From: Neorhizobium huautlense
GTDB lineage: Bacteria > Pseudomonadota > Alphaproteobacteria > Rhizobiales > Rhizobiaceae
Reading direction: 5' to 3'
DNA length: 42,882 nt
Assembly (NCBI RefSeq): GCF_002968575.1
Contig: NZ_PVBM01000034.1
Span: 1-42,882 of the forward strand
Position numbers and translations under genes: made by a program. Of the stretch, positions 16,083 to 25,300 are shown piece after piece. How positions within the stretch are numbered: the first letter of the stretch is position 1; each line of letters starts with the position of its first letter. A model generated the notes under the pieces. That model had not been told where the DNA came from and made no database searches. It saw only the letters and a program-made list of their open reading frames with translations.

Positions 16083-16979
16083 TCAGCCGGCGCGCCGAGC
16101 CGGCGCCTGAGCCTGCTTTGCTTTCGCCGCGGGCTTGGCTGCCTTCTGGCGGGCGGCGCCGCGGTTGACATTGGCGGCAGTGCGCTTTGGTTTCGTCTCT
16201 TTCGCACCTATGCCGGCGCTCTCGCGCAGGGCCTGCAAGAGATCGCTGGGGTTGGAAGCGTCCGGAGCTTGTCTCTTCGGCAGCGCGCGGCCTTCGATCT
16301 TGGCTTTCACCAGTTCGGCCACGGCGGCCTCATAGCGGTCGTGGAAGGTACTGGCATCGAAACTGCCCTTCTTGGTGCCGATGATGTGCTCGGCGAGCTC
16401 GAGCATTTCCCCTTCGATCTTCATGTCCGGCATGTCGTCGAACGCCTTTTCCGATGAGCGCACCTCGTAGTCGAAGTTCAGCGTCGAGGCGATCAGGCCC
16501 TTGCCATGGGCGCGGATGAGCACGGTGCGCATCCGGCGAAACAGAACGGTTCGGGCGATGGCGGCCACGCCTTGTTTTCTCATGCCGTCGCGCAGCAGCA
16601 GGAAGGCGTCCCGGCCCATCTTGTCGGGCGCCAGGTAATAGGGCTTGTCGAAATAGGTGGTGTCGATCTGCGAGCAGGGAATGAAGGCGTCGATGGCAAG
16701 CGTCTTGTCACTTTCCGGAATGGCGGCCGCGACCTCGTCGGCTTCGAGCACGACATATTGGCCGTTTTCGACCTCGTAGCCTTTGACCTGATACTCGCGC
16801 TCGACCGGATCACCGGTCTCGCTGTCGATGAACTCCCGCTTGACCCGATTGCCTGTCTTGCGATTGAGCGTATTGAAGGCGATGCGCTCCGAAGATGATG
16901 CGGCGGTATAAAGCGCCACCGGACAGGTCACTTCTCCGAACTTGATATAGCCCTTCCAATTCGCTCTTGGACCAACCAT
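16083..16979 (-). CDS. ku: Ku protein, second copy with long Lys/Ala tail (298 aa)
   Basis: MVGPRANWKGYIKFGEVTCP at the start and FNTLNRKTGNRVKREFID define Ku. After the core (about residue 250) a Lys/Ala/Arg-rich tail of some 45 residues extends the protein, as in many alphaproteobacterial Ku proteins, where such tails bind DNA. I start at 16979, preceded by GGGAG; the frame is open to 17015 without a better signal. Two different adjacent ku genes suggest a heterodimer, as has been reported for Ku3/Ku4 of Sinorhizobium; that is inference here. Confidence 0.95.
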   Translation of the reverse strand: MVGPRANWKGYIKFGEVTCPVALYTAASSSERIAFNTLNRKTGNRVKREFIDSETGDPVEREYQVKGYEVENGQYVVLEADEVAAAIPESDKTLAIDAFIPCSQIDTTYFDKPYYLAPDKMGRDAFLLLRDGMRKQGVAAIARTVLFRRMRTVLIRAHGKGLIASTLNFDYEVRSSEKAFDDMPDMKIEGEMLELAEHIIGTKKGSFDASTFHDRYEAAVAELVKAKIEGRALPKRQAPDASNPSDLLQALRESAGIGAKETKPKRTAANVNRGAARQKAAKPAAKAKQAQAPARRAG

Positions 16980-17178
16980 GACCCTGATACTCCCGACGCA
17001 ACTCAAGCGATTCAAGCGAATCGGCGGCGAATCGTTCCGAGTCGAAACGAATCATTTTTCAATAACTTAGCTGCGATTGCGTGCTCGTTTTGCGAGTCTC
17101 GCCTAGAGTCCTGATTCGGTGCATCTTTTCGGGGCACCGCGCGTTTTCTTGGAGGAACAACTTCAAGGGAGTCTCTGC

Positions 17179-17355
17179 GTGAGCAAGCGCGAACTTATCG
17201 ATACCGGGACCGACAAACGCTATGTCCGTCGCGACAAGGAGGGCAAGTTCAAGGAGAGCGACGACGTCTCGCGATCGCTTTCGGCGGACGCCCGGCACGA
17301 TGCCAAACATGAAGCCAAACCGGGCCAGGGTGACAAAGGCGATCGCAAGCATTGA
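17179..17355 (+). CDS. Small conserved hydrophilic protein (58 aa)
   Basis: The GTG at 17179 follows AGGGAG and starts MSKRELIDTGTDKRYVRRD, then GKFKESDDVSRSLSADAR and a Lys/Gly/Asp tail (GQGDKGDRKH). This small protein type is frequent in Alphaproteobacteria, where I recall it as uncharacterised. It is divergent from ku with about 200 bases between, so the two may share a control region. It is probably intrinsically disordered. Confidence 0.75.
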   Translation: MSKRELIDTGTDKRYVRRDKEGKFKESDDVSRSLSADARHDAKHEAKPGQGDKGDRKH

Positions 17356-17389
17356 GACCGCGTAAAGCCTGTTTGCTGGCCCTCGGCTA

Positions 17390-18404
17390 CTATCTCGTGC
17401 CGTATTTATTCGCGCGCTCCTGGATGATCGCGCATCGCTCGATCAGTTGCTCAAACGGTTCGGAATCTCCAAGCAGAAGGCCGTCATCAACCATTTTTGC
17501 ATAGTCCTCACTGAGCGCGCGAAGACCGTCTCCGGACGGTGTCAGAACCAGATGACCGGTGACGGCGGCCGCATAGTCGATCGGTGACCGGTCGGCCGGC
17601 TTTTCCGCAAAGAACATGGATTTGTGTTTCGCCACCGCATCGGCGAGCTGCCGGTCAGCAAAAGCCTTGTCGGCAAAACCGGCATCGTCGAGCCCGACGA
17701 CGTCATGCTAGTGGCGCGCGAACCGATCGCCGCGCAGGCGCTCCTGCAGGCAGAAGACGTGGATCGCGGTCGCCTTCTCCCAGAATGTCCGCTCGGCATG
17801 CATGACGCGTGGGCTTGCCTTCTGGAATTCAACACCATCGACATGACCCGCGGCGTCGCAACCCACATCCCGATGCTGGCCGGCTCACTGGTCGATCGTG
17901 CTCCGAACTCAAGCATGTCGCTCGGTGCGACATAACCTGATCCGCTGCTCACGGCTTCGTAGTCGAGATAGAGCGTATCGCCCTCGATGCGGATGCCGGC
18001 GGGAAGGGATTGGCCGCGCACTGCCGCTGCGATGACCGGCTCCACGGACTCGGCCACCCAGACAGGAAGGCGCTTTCGCACTTCGCTGGTCCAGCGCTTC
18101 TCCTCGCTGCGGGTTTTCGGCAGTGCCTCGTCATTGTCACCGACAAGATCGGGAGCCAGAGCCCGTAGGTCGTAAGTCAGATCGATGTCTTCCGAAAACC
18201 GTCGAATGGCGAGGCTTTCGAAAGCGAGGTGCCGCCCTTGAACACCAGGTGCTCGCCAAGTTTTGACGAGTAGAGCGTCTCGAGGGTCCAGACGACCCAG
18301 ACATCCTTTTCCGGCAGTTGAATGGGCCGTCCAGTGCGGGCGGCTGCGACAGCCAAGGCCCCACGCCTGTCGTCCTTTGACAGTGCCAGAAAACGGTCAG
18401 CCAT
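17390..18404 (-). pseudogene. abiEii: AbiEii-type nucleotidyltransferase toxin, broken (two frameshifts and a stop)
   Basis: The ATG at 18404 overlaps the antitoxin end by eight bases and starts MADRFLALSKDDRRGALAVA...LVFKGGTSLSKA, the GGTSLSK nucleotidyltransferase motif. One base is missing near 18217: the next frame gives RRFSEDIDLTYDLRALAPD...EVRKRLPVWVAESVEPV. A second shift near 17875 (after EFGARSTSEPASI) is needed to reach ERTFWEKATAIH. An in-frame TAG near 17707 sits between FARH and HDVVGLDDAG. The last intact part runs MAKHKSMFFAEKPADRS to a TGA at 17390. AbiEii toxins modify tRNA ends. With three lesions this copy should be inactive, although the antitoxin is intact. Confidence 0.85.
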
Positions 18405-18990
18405 GCGCAGCCCTGCCGACGCTCCTTGCGAGCCATGTCGGGAACTGCGGTGCTGCGGCCAATAACTCGCCAAACTCGGCCGGCGGGAGCTTTCGCTTGA
18501 TCCTCGACAGTGCCTCCTCGGCCTTCTCGGGTCCAAGCCATGCAAGCGCCCGGACCGCCACGCCCGCCGGCCGGTCGGCCAGAGCCAGCTGCCAGCGAGG
18601 CACGTGCTTGAGCTCGACACTCTGTCTGCCAAGATTCATTGTCCGGCTGCGGCCGGATGTAAGGTAGACGGAACGGACCGGAACCTGTGGCGTCAATCCC
18701 AACGCATTTGCCGCCGCGGCGCCACTGGAAACGATGATCTCGCCGCGCTGCTGCGCCACTGCCCCCAGGGCCTGTTCGACCGTCGGCGGTCTGCTGCCAA
18801 AGTGACTTTTTACGGGCCGCATGTAGATGCCACGACCAGCCCGGACGAGCTCCCCGCGCTCGGTCAACCGTGAAAGGGCCTGATCGACCGCGGCACGATT
18901 CCCGAGATGCAAAAGGCTCTTTGCCGAAAGGGGAGAGCCTTCCGGCATTTGTTCGGCATAGCCCAGGATCTGAGACGTTAGGTTTTGCAT
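18397..18990 (-). CDS. abiEi: AbiEi-type antitoxin / DUF6088 transcriptional repressor (197 aa)
   Basis: Starts MQNLTSQILGYAEQMPEGSP with an N-terminal winged helix (AAVDQALSRLTERGELVRAG, then RGIYMRP), the pattern of AbiEi antitoxins that repress their own operon. The C-terminal domain has SSGAAAANALGLTPQ and LTSGRSRTMNLG, typical of this antitoxin family. AGGAGA precedes the ATG; upstream in-frame codons to 19068 are less likely. A perfect 10-bp inverted repeat lies at 19001-19030 in the promoter, a strong operator candidate. The antitoxin appears intact although its toxin is broken. Confidence 0.87.
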   Translation of the reverse strand: MQNLTSQILGYAEQMPEGSPLSAKSLLHLGNRAAVDQALSRLTERGELVRAGRGIYMRPVKSHFGSRPPTVEQALGAVAQQRGEIIVSSGAAAANALGLTPQVPVRSVYLTSGRSRTMNLGRQSVELKHVPRWQLALADRPAGVAVRALAWLGPEKAEEALSRIKRKLPPAEFGELLAAAPQFPTWLARSVGRAAHG

Positions 18991-19000
18991 AGCATTTCTC

Positions 19001-19030
19001 CTGTCAGAAATATATGCAAGTTTCTGACAG
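19001..19030. promoter_or_regulatory. AbiEi operator (10-bp perfect inverted repeat)
   Basis: CTGTCAGAAA and TTTCTGACAG flank ten A/T-rich bases. The repeat starts 11 bases upstream of the antitoxin start codon and overlaps its probable ribosome-binding site and promoter. AbiEi proteins repress by binding such repeats. Confidence 0.75.
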
Positions 19031-19107
19031 ATTGCAATGAAAGGGCGGCTACCCCAGGCCACGTTCACTGTGCGGGTATCTGATGACCGGGACCGGTCAA
19101 AGGCGCG

Positions 19108-19881
19108 TCAAAATAGCATCGGTTGGGTAACCGGCTCGCCTGCTTTGGTGACGATCGTGGCGCCATAGGGCTCATGCGACGTCACGATGATTGCATCGTC
19201 GGGAAGCGGCCGGGCAAGCGCCTTCGCCTCGTCCCATGGTGCCCGCATCCAGACATTGGTCTCCTCCCTGGTCAAAAGCAGGACCGGCATCGCTTTCTGG
19301 TGGATCGGTTTGACGACATTGTTCGGGTCAGTGGTCAGAAAGCCATAGAGGTCGTCGGTCGTCGGGCCATCCTTCACCTTGCGCACGCTGGTCCATTGCG
19401 GAACATGGAGCCCGGCGAAGAACATCAATGGCTTGCTTTCGTCTCGGGCAAACCAGGCGTTCGGAGTTTTTCCACCTTCCTCCTTGCTCGCCGGATCCGG
19501 CTCGGCAAAGCTCGTGACCGGCACGAGGCAGCGATGCGCGACACCAAACCACCGCTTCCAATGTGGAAAGTTCAGTTTTCGGACATTCGTGGTCCCGCTG
19601 TCGAGTTGCTCCCGGACGAGCTTTTCAAAATCGACCTCCTGCCCCTTGGCGCGCAGCTTTTCCGCCTTTTTCTCGGCTTCCTTTTCAAGCGCAAAACGGG
19701 GGGACGGCAGACCCCAGCGCGCATGGACAAGCTGCTTTCTGCCATCGGCGGTATTGCGCACGATCGGCCCGGTCTCGTTGGGGTTCATCTGGTATGCCGG
19801 CATCAAGTTGATCAGGCTCTCGGCATCCTGTGCCCACTTGGCCACCCAGTCCTTGTCTTCCATTCGGTAGAGATTACACAT
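19108..19881 (-). CDS. yedK: SOS-response-associated peptidase (SRAP/YedK/HMCES), abasic-site protein (257 aa)
   Basis: Start codon choice is decided by MCNLYRM: after Met removal Cys2 forms the covalent thiazolidine link to abasic sites in single-stranded DNA. Other active-site residues are visible: TNVR (98-101), the catalytic Glu in SFAE (127) and His194 in PIHQKAMPV. A charged helical insert at about 64-95 (KEAEKKAEKLRAK) is a variant seen in alphaproteobacterial members. An in-frame codon at 19959 would add 26 residues and block the Cys2 chemistry. It is divergent from imuA, a position that links it to the SOS cassette. Confidence 0.95.
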   Translation of the reverse strand: MCNLYRMEDKDWVAKWAQDAESLINLMPAYQMNPNETGPIVRNTADGRKQLVHARWGLPSPRFALEKEAEKKAEKLRAKGQEVDFEKLVREQLDSGTTNVRKLNFPHWKRWFGVAHRCLVPVTSFAEPDPASKEEGGKTPNAWFARDESKPLMFFAGLHVPQWTSVRKVKDGPTTDDLYGFLTTDPNNVVKPIHQKAMPVLLLTREETNVWMRAPWDEAKALARPLPDDAIIVTSHEPYGATIVTKAGEPVTQPMLF

Positions 19882-19958
19882 CGCAGCGTCAGGTCCGGTT
19901 GATGGTGCCGGCATCCTAGTCGACAGAAATGCTTCGCGCCAATGGCACGCCGGCAGCA

Positions 19959-19975
19959 AAATATCTCAGATATTT
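19959..19975. promoter_or_regulatory. 17-bp palindrome upstream of yedK
   Basis: AAATATCT-C-AGATATTT is perfectly symmetrical and lies 78 bases upstream of the yedK start, in the divergent yedK/imuA control region. It is not a LexA box. It may be an operator, but the binding protein is unknown. Confidence 0.4.
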
Positions 19976-20089
19976 CTTCCGCCGGGCCAAAACAGCCGAC
20001 GATATTGATTCCTCTCGCAAATCTGTCCGAAGTTCAAATAGGACGGATAAAATTCCTATTTCGGGTTGCTTGACTCTTTTATGACGTCG

Positions 20090-20104
20090 GAACAGATAGT
20101 GAAC
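20090..20104. promoter_or_regulatory. LexA (SOS) box of the imuA-imuB-dnaE2 operon
   Basis: GAAC-AGATAGT-GAAC matches the alphaproteobacterial LexA direct repeat (GTTC-N7-GTTC on the other strand). It lies 62 bases upstream of the imuA ATG and is the expected position for SOS control of this mutagenesis cassette. Confidence 0.85.
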
Positions 20105-20165
20105 ATCTGTGTTTGAACGACATGATGTCGATCCTGAAACGCGACCTGAAAGGGATTCGTGAACG

Positions 20166-20924
20166 ATGACTGCTGCCCGCGAATGGGTCATATCCGATCT
20201 ACGCGAGCGTATCGCCTCGCTTGAGAGCGGCACGGTGAGGAAACGCGGCTGTCTTGCCTTCGGGGTTGACGAGATCGACGCCGCACTTCCGGGCGGGGGC
20301 CTCGCCTATGGTGCTCTGCACGAGTTTGCCGGCGGCGGGTCGGGGACCGTCGATGGCGCAGCCGCGGCTCTTTGCGTCGCGGGTATTGCGGCACGCACGA
20401 AGGGTCAGATCCTCTGGTGCATGACGCGTCCCGACCTGTTTTTCCCCGCACTTGCACAGGCGGGTCTCAATCCCAATCGCGTGGTCTTCGCCGAAGCCGA
20501 CCGCGAAGAAGATGTGCTGGCGACGATGGAGGAAGGGCTTGGCTTCGGCGGCCTGGGCGCTGTCGTCGGTGAAGTCGTCCGGCTTCCGATGACCGCATCG
20601 CGGCGGCTGCAGCTCGTCGCGGAAAAAACAGGGACGATGGGGCTGGTTGTGCGGCGGTGGCGGCGGCAGACCGAGGCTTCGGATTTCGGGCAGCCGACGG
20701 CATCGACAACGCGGTGGCGGGTCAGCGTTTTGCCGTCGGAGGAGCTTCCGGTCCCGGGCGTCGGCCGCCCTCGCTGGCTTCTGGAGCTGATGCGCGTGAA
20801 AGCAGGTGAGTGCGCGGAGTTTATCGTAGGAGCGTGCGATGCCACGGGTCGTATCCATCTATTTCCCGGATCTCGCGATCGAGAGGATCAGACGCGCCGA
20901 TGGGACGGGAGAACTGTCGCCTGA
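20166..20924 (+). CDS. imuA: ImuA, RecA-like accessory protein of SOS mutagenesis (252 aa)
   Basis: ImuA is a RecA-fold protein that works with ImuB and DnaE2 in translesion synthesis. The protein shows CLAFGVDEIDAALPGGGLAY, then GALHEFAGGG and ILWCMTRPDLFFPALAQAGL, LGAVVGEVVRLPMTASRRLQ and later RWRVSVLPS, which is the ImuA/SulA-like pattern. The Walker A is degenerate as usual in the family. imuB begins inside its 3' end (86-base overlap), and the operon is headed by the LexA box at 20090. Confidence 0.93.
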   Translation: MTAAREWVISDLRERIASLESGTVRKRGCLAFGVDEIDAALPGGGLAYGALHEFAGGGSGTVDGAAAALCVAGIAARTKGQILWCMTRPDLFFPALAQAGLNPNRVVFAEADREEDVLATMEEGLGFGGLGAVVGEVVRLPMTASRRLQLVAEKTGTMGLVVRRWRRQTEASDFGQPTASTTRWRVSVLPSEELPVPGVGRPRWLLELMRVKAGECAEFIVGACDATGRIHLFPGSRDREDQTRRWDGRTVA

Positions 20925-22356
20925 ACGGCCACTCGTCGTCGTCGAAAAGAGCGGATCCAAGCGCTGGCTTGCCGCCGTCGATGCCAAGGCGAGATCGGCT
21001 GGGCTGCATGTCGGCATGCCGGCGGCCAAGGCGCAGGCAATCGTCCAGGGCCTGCAGGTGGTAGAGGCAGATCCCATCGCCGACGTTGCGGCACTCGAGC
21101 GCCTGACGCTTTGGGCGCTAACGCAATATTCGCCGATCGTTGCCATGGATGCACCTGACGGGATCGTCATGGACACAGAAGGCGCCGATCATCTCCAGGG
21201 CGGAGAGGAACTCATGCTATCTGGCATCGTCAATCGGTTCCGCGCCCGCGGTCTCACGGCGCGAGTTGCGATCGCGGACAGCTGGGGTGCAGCGCATGCG
21301 CTTGCGCGGGCAAGCGGTCGTGAAACGGTTGTCGCGCCGTGCGGTGAGACGTCACGCTTTGTCGAGAAGCTGCCGCTTTCTTCATTGCGGCTCTCGCCTG
21401 AAACCGTGATCAGCCTGCGGACGCTCGGGTTTCGGACGATCGGGGAATTGGCGGCGACGCCGCGCGCGCCGCTCGCCCTTCGCTTCGGTCCTGAAATAGG
21501 CCGTCGTCTCGATCAGATGTATGGACGGCTGCCGGAGCCGATCGATCCAATCCGACCGATGGATGTCGTCGAAGTCAGCCGTACTTTCGCCGAGCCGATC
21601 GGCGCACCCGAAACGATCGCGAAATATGTCTCACGCCTGGTCGGAGAGCTCTGCGACGCGCTTGAGAAGAAGGCTCTTGGCGTTCGCCGATCCGATCTCA
21701 TCGTTCACAAGGTCGACAACACCATGCAGGCAATCCGCGCGGGCACGGCAAAGCCCGCCCGCGACGTCGCCTGGCTGACGAAGCTGTTCAAGGATCGGAT
21801 CGAAAAGATCGAGCCGGGCTTCGGCATTGAAAAGCTGTCGCTCGTCGCCGTCATCGCCGAGCCGCTTACAGAGACACAGAAAACCTCCTCCCTCGTCGAG
21901 GAGGAGGTCGTCGATATCACGCCGCTGATCGACGTGATCGGCAACCGCGGCCAGCGCGTCTACCGTGTCGCGCCGGTCGCAAGCGACGTACCTGAACGCA
22001 GCGTCACGCGGATTGCCGCCGCAGCCGAGGAGGTCGGTGCGTCCTGGGCATTACATTGGCCACGGCCGGTGCGGCTTCTTGCCCGTCCAGACCCGATCGA
22101 GGTGATCGCACTGCTGCCGGACCATCCGCCCGTCTCGATCACCTGGCGCGGCAAGCGCCGGCGCGTGAAACGTGCCGACGGCCCGGAACGGATTTTTGGC
22201 GAGTGGTGGACGAGGAGTTCCGAATTCGACGCCGTGCGCGACTACTTTGTCATCGAGGATGACGCCGGCGAGCGCTTCTGGATTTTTCGGAGTGGGGACG
22301 GTCTCGACACGGCGACGGGGTCGCAGAAGTGGTTTCTGCACGGGATCTTCGCATGA
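20839..22356 (+). CDS. imuB: ImuB, Y-family-like polymerase hub protein (505 aa)
   Basis: ImuB resembles a Y-family DNA polymerase but lacks catalytic acidic residues. It links ImuA and DnaE2 to the sliding clamp. The N-terminus (MPRVVSIYFPDLAIERIRRA) replaces the usual DxD motif with a non-catalytic one. Later segments (RTLGFRTIGELAATPRAPLA, PIDPIRPMDVVEVSRTF) follow the little-finger order of the family, and the C-terminus (RSGDGLDTATGSQKWFLHGI, then FA) is characteristic of ImuB. The stop overlaps the dnaE2 start (ATGA at 22353), so translation is coupled. Confidence 0.95.
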   Translation: MPRVVSIYFPDLAIERIRRADGTGELSPERPLVVVEKSGSKRWLAAVDAKARSAGLHVGMPAAKAQAIVQGLQVVEADPIADVAALERLTLWALTQYSPIVAMDAPDGIVMDTEGADHLQGGEELMLSGIVNRFRARGLTARVAIADSWGAAHALARASGRETVVAPCGETSRFVEKLPLSSLRLSPETVISLRTLGFRTIGELAATPRAPLALRFGPEIGRRLDQMYGRLPEPIDPIRPMDVVEVSRTFAEPIGAPETIAKYVSRLVGELCDALEKKALGVRRSDLIVHKVDNTMQAIRAGTAKPARDVAWLTKLFKDRIEKIEPGFGIEKLSLVAVIAEPLTETQKTSSLVEEEVVDITPLIDVIGNRGQRVYRVAPVASDVPERSVTRIAAAAEEVGASWALHWPRPVRLLARPDPIEVIALLPDHPPVSITWRGKRRRVKRADGPERIFGEWWTRSSEFDAVRDYFVIEDDAGERFWIFRSGDGLDTATGSQKWFLHGIFA

Positions 22357-25300
22357 ATTACGCCGAGCTCCAGGTCACGACCCATTTTTCGTTCCTGCGC
22401 GGCGCTTCGTCGGCCGAGGAACTGTTTGCGACGGCAAAACTGCTCGGCATCAAGGCGCTCGGCATCGTCGATCGCAATTCGCTCGCCGGCATTGTTCGCG
22501 CGCTCGAAGCCTCTCGTGCTACGGGTCTTCGTCTGGTCGTCGGCTGCCGTCTCGATTTACAGGATGGCATGTCGATCCTCGTCTATCCTACGGATCGCAC
22601 CGCCTACGCGCGGATGACGCGGCTCTTGACGCTGGGCAAGGCCAGGGGCGGCAAGGCGAATTGCATTCTCACGCTCGATGATGTCGGACACTATTGCGAG
22701 GGCCTCATTGGCGTGCTCGTTCCCGACTTTGCGGATGAGACGTGTGCCGTGCAGCTCAGAAAGATGGCTGGGATCTTTGGCGATCGTGCCTACATTGCGC
22801 TATCGCTCCGGCGACGACCCAACGACCAGATGCGGCTGCATGAGCTGTCGAACATGGCCGCGCGCTTCAAGGTCAGGACGGTCGTCACCAATGACGTGCT
22901 ATTCCATGAGCCGTCTCGCCGTCAGCTCCAGGATGTCGTCACCTGCATTCGCACCGGCACGACGATCGACGACGTCGGGTTCGAACGCGAACGGCACGCC
23001 GACCGCTACCTGAAGCCGCCAGAGGAAATGGCACGCCTGTTTCCGCGCTATCCAGAGGCGCTTGCCCGGACGATGGAGATCGTTGACCGTTGCAAGTTCT
23101 CGCTCGAGGAACTGACCTATCAATACCCTGAGGAGGCGATCGTGCCGGGCAAGGACGCTCAGCAGTCCCTCGAGCATTATGTCTGGGAATGCGTGCCGCA
23201 GCGCTATCCAGAGGGATTGCCTGAGAAAGTCCGGAAGACCGTGCTGCACGAACTCGATCTCATCCGCACCATGAAATATGCGCCCTACTTCCTGACCGTG
23301 TTTTCCATTGTTCGTTATGCGCGGTCGCAAGGCATTCTCTGCCAGGGGAGGGGCTCGGCCGCAAACTCCGCCGTCTGTTATATCCTCGGCATCACCTCGA
23401 TCGATCCTGAAACGAACGACCTCCTGTTCGAGCGCTTCGTTAGCCAGGAGCGGGACGAGCCGCCCGATATCGATGTCGACTTCGAGCACGAGCGGCGCGA
23501 GGAAGTCATCCAATGGATCTATAGGACCTATACGCATCAAAAAGCCGCGCTTTGCGCGACCGTGACGCGCTACCGCGCCAAGGGCGCGATCCGCGACGTC
23601 GGCAAGGCACTCGGATTGCCGGAAGACATGATCAAGGCGCTGTCGTCGGGCATGTGGTCCTGGTCGGCCGAGATGGTCGGCGAACGAAATCTGCGTGAAC
23701 TCAACCTCAACCCCAACGATCGTCGGCTGGCACTCACGTTGAAGCTCGCCCAACAACTGATGGGGGCGCCACGGCACCTCGGCCAGCATCCGGGTGGCTT
23801 CGTCCTGACCCATGATCGTCTCGACGATCTCGTCCCCATCGAGCCGGCAAGCATGGCCGACAGGCAGGTGATCGAGTGGGACAAGGACGACGTCGAGGCG
23901 CTGAAGTTCATTAAGGTAGACGTGCTCGCACTCGGCATGCTCACCTGCATGTCGAAGGCCTTTGCCCTGATTAAGGAGCACAAGAATGACGACCTCGATC
24001 TTGCGAGTATCAGGCAGGAGGATCCGGCGACTTACGCGATGATCCGCAAGGCGGACACGCTCGGCACGTTTCAGATCGAAAGCCGGGCGCAGATGGCGAT
24101 GCTGCCCCGGTTGAAGCCGCGCACCTACTACGATTTGGTCATTCAGGTGGCGATCGTCCGGCCGGGACCGATCCAGGGCGATATGGTCCATCCCTATTTG
24201 CGCCGCCGCGAGGGCAAGGAACCGGTCGAATATCCGACGCCCGAACTTGAAGCCGTGCTTGGCAAGACTCTCGGTGTGCCGTTGTTTCAGGAGTCCGCCA
24301 TGCGGGTGGCGATGGTCTGCGCCGGGTTTACCGGTGGCGAGGCCGACCAACTGCGCAAGTCGATGGCAACCTTCAAGTTCACCGGCGGCGTGTCGAAGTT
24401 CAAGGACAAACTGGTCAAGGGGATGATCAGGAACGGCTATTCGCCGGAGTTCGCGGAAAAGACGTTCTCGCAGCTCGAGGGCTTCGGCTCCTACGGCTTT
24501 CCGGAAAGCCATGCCGCCAGCTTCGCACTCATCGCCTATGCCTCCAGCTATGTGAAGTGCCACTACCCCGACGCCTTCTGCACGGCCCTGATCAACAGCC
24601 AGCCTATGGGGTTCTACGCGGTCGCCCAGATCGTCGGCGACGCCCGAAAACACGGTGTGGAAATCCGGCCGGTCTGCGTCAACCGCTCACGGTGGGACTG
24701 CACGCTCGAGGCCATCGATGGAACCGATCGCCACGCGGTCCGGCTCGGCATGCGTCTGGTCCGCGGGCTTTCCGCCATCGACGCCGCGAAGATCGTTGCC
24801 GCGCGCATGGATCAGGCCTTCGAAAGTGTCGACGACATGTGGCGTCGCTCCGCGGTTCCCGCAGCAACCCTGGTCGACCTTGCCGAGGCCGACGCCTTTT
24901 TGCCGTCTCTGACTCTGCCGCGGCGCGACGCGCTCTGGGCGATTAAAGCGCTCCGCGACGAACCGTTGCCGCTCTTCTCCGCTGCGGCCGAGCGCGAGCA
25001 GAGGGCGATCGCCGAACAGCAGGAGCCGGAGGTGGAGCTCCGGCAGATGACCGAGGGGCACAACGTCATCCAGGACTATAGCCACACCGGTCTGACGCTG
25101 CGCCAGCATCCGATCGCCTTCCTACGCAAGGATCTTTCCGCCCGCGGCATCGTCACTTGCGAAGAGGCGATGTACGCGCGTGACGGCCGCTGGCTGATGA
25201 CGGCAGGCCTTGTCCTTGTTCGACAAAAACCGGGGTCGGCGAAGGGCGTCATGTTCCTGACCATCGAGGACGAGACCGGGCCGGCCAATGTCGTGGTCTG

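Noticed and set aside
16978..17178. A general-stress (EcfG, GGAAC-N16/17-CGTT) promoter between ku and the small protein
   Set aside because: A GGAAC is present on the minus strand, but no properly spaced CGTT follows. The match is too weak to report as a feature.
20101..20118. A second GAAC pair (GAAC-N10-GAAC) downstream of the LexA box
   Set aside because: The spacing is ten rather than seven bases, so it does not match the alphaproteobacterial LexA site.
22899..24653. A 584-codon minus-strand frame inside dnaE2
   Set aside because: It is a shadow of the polymerase gene: high GC at third positions keeps the antisense frame open. No start signal or family motif is present.
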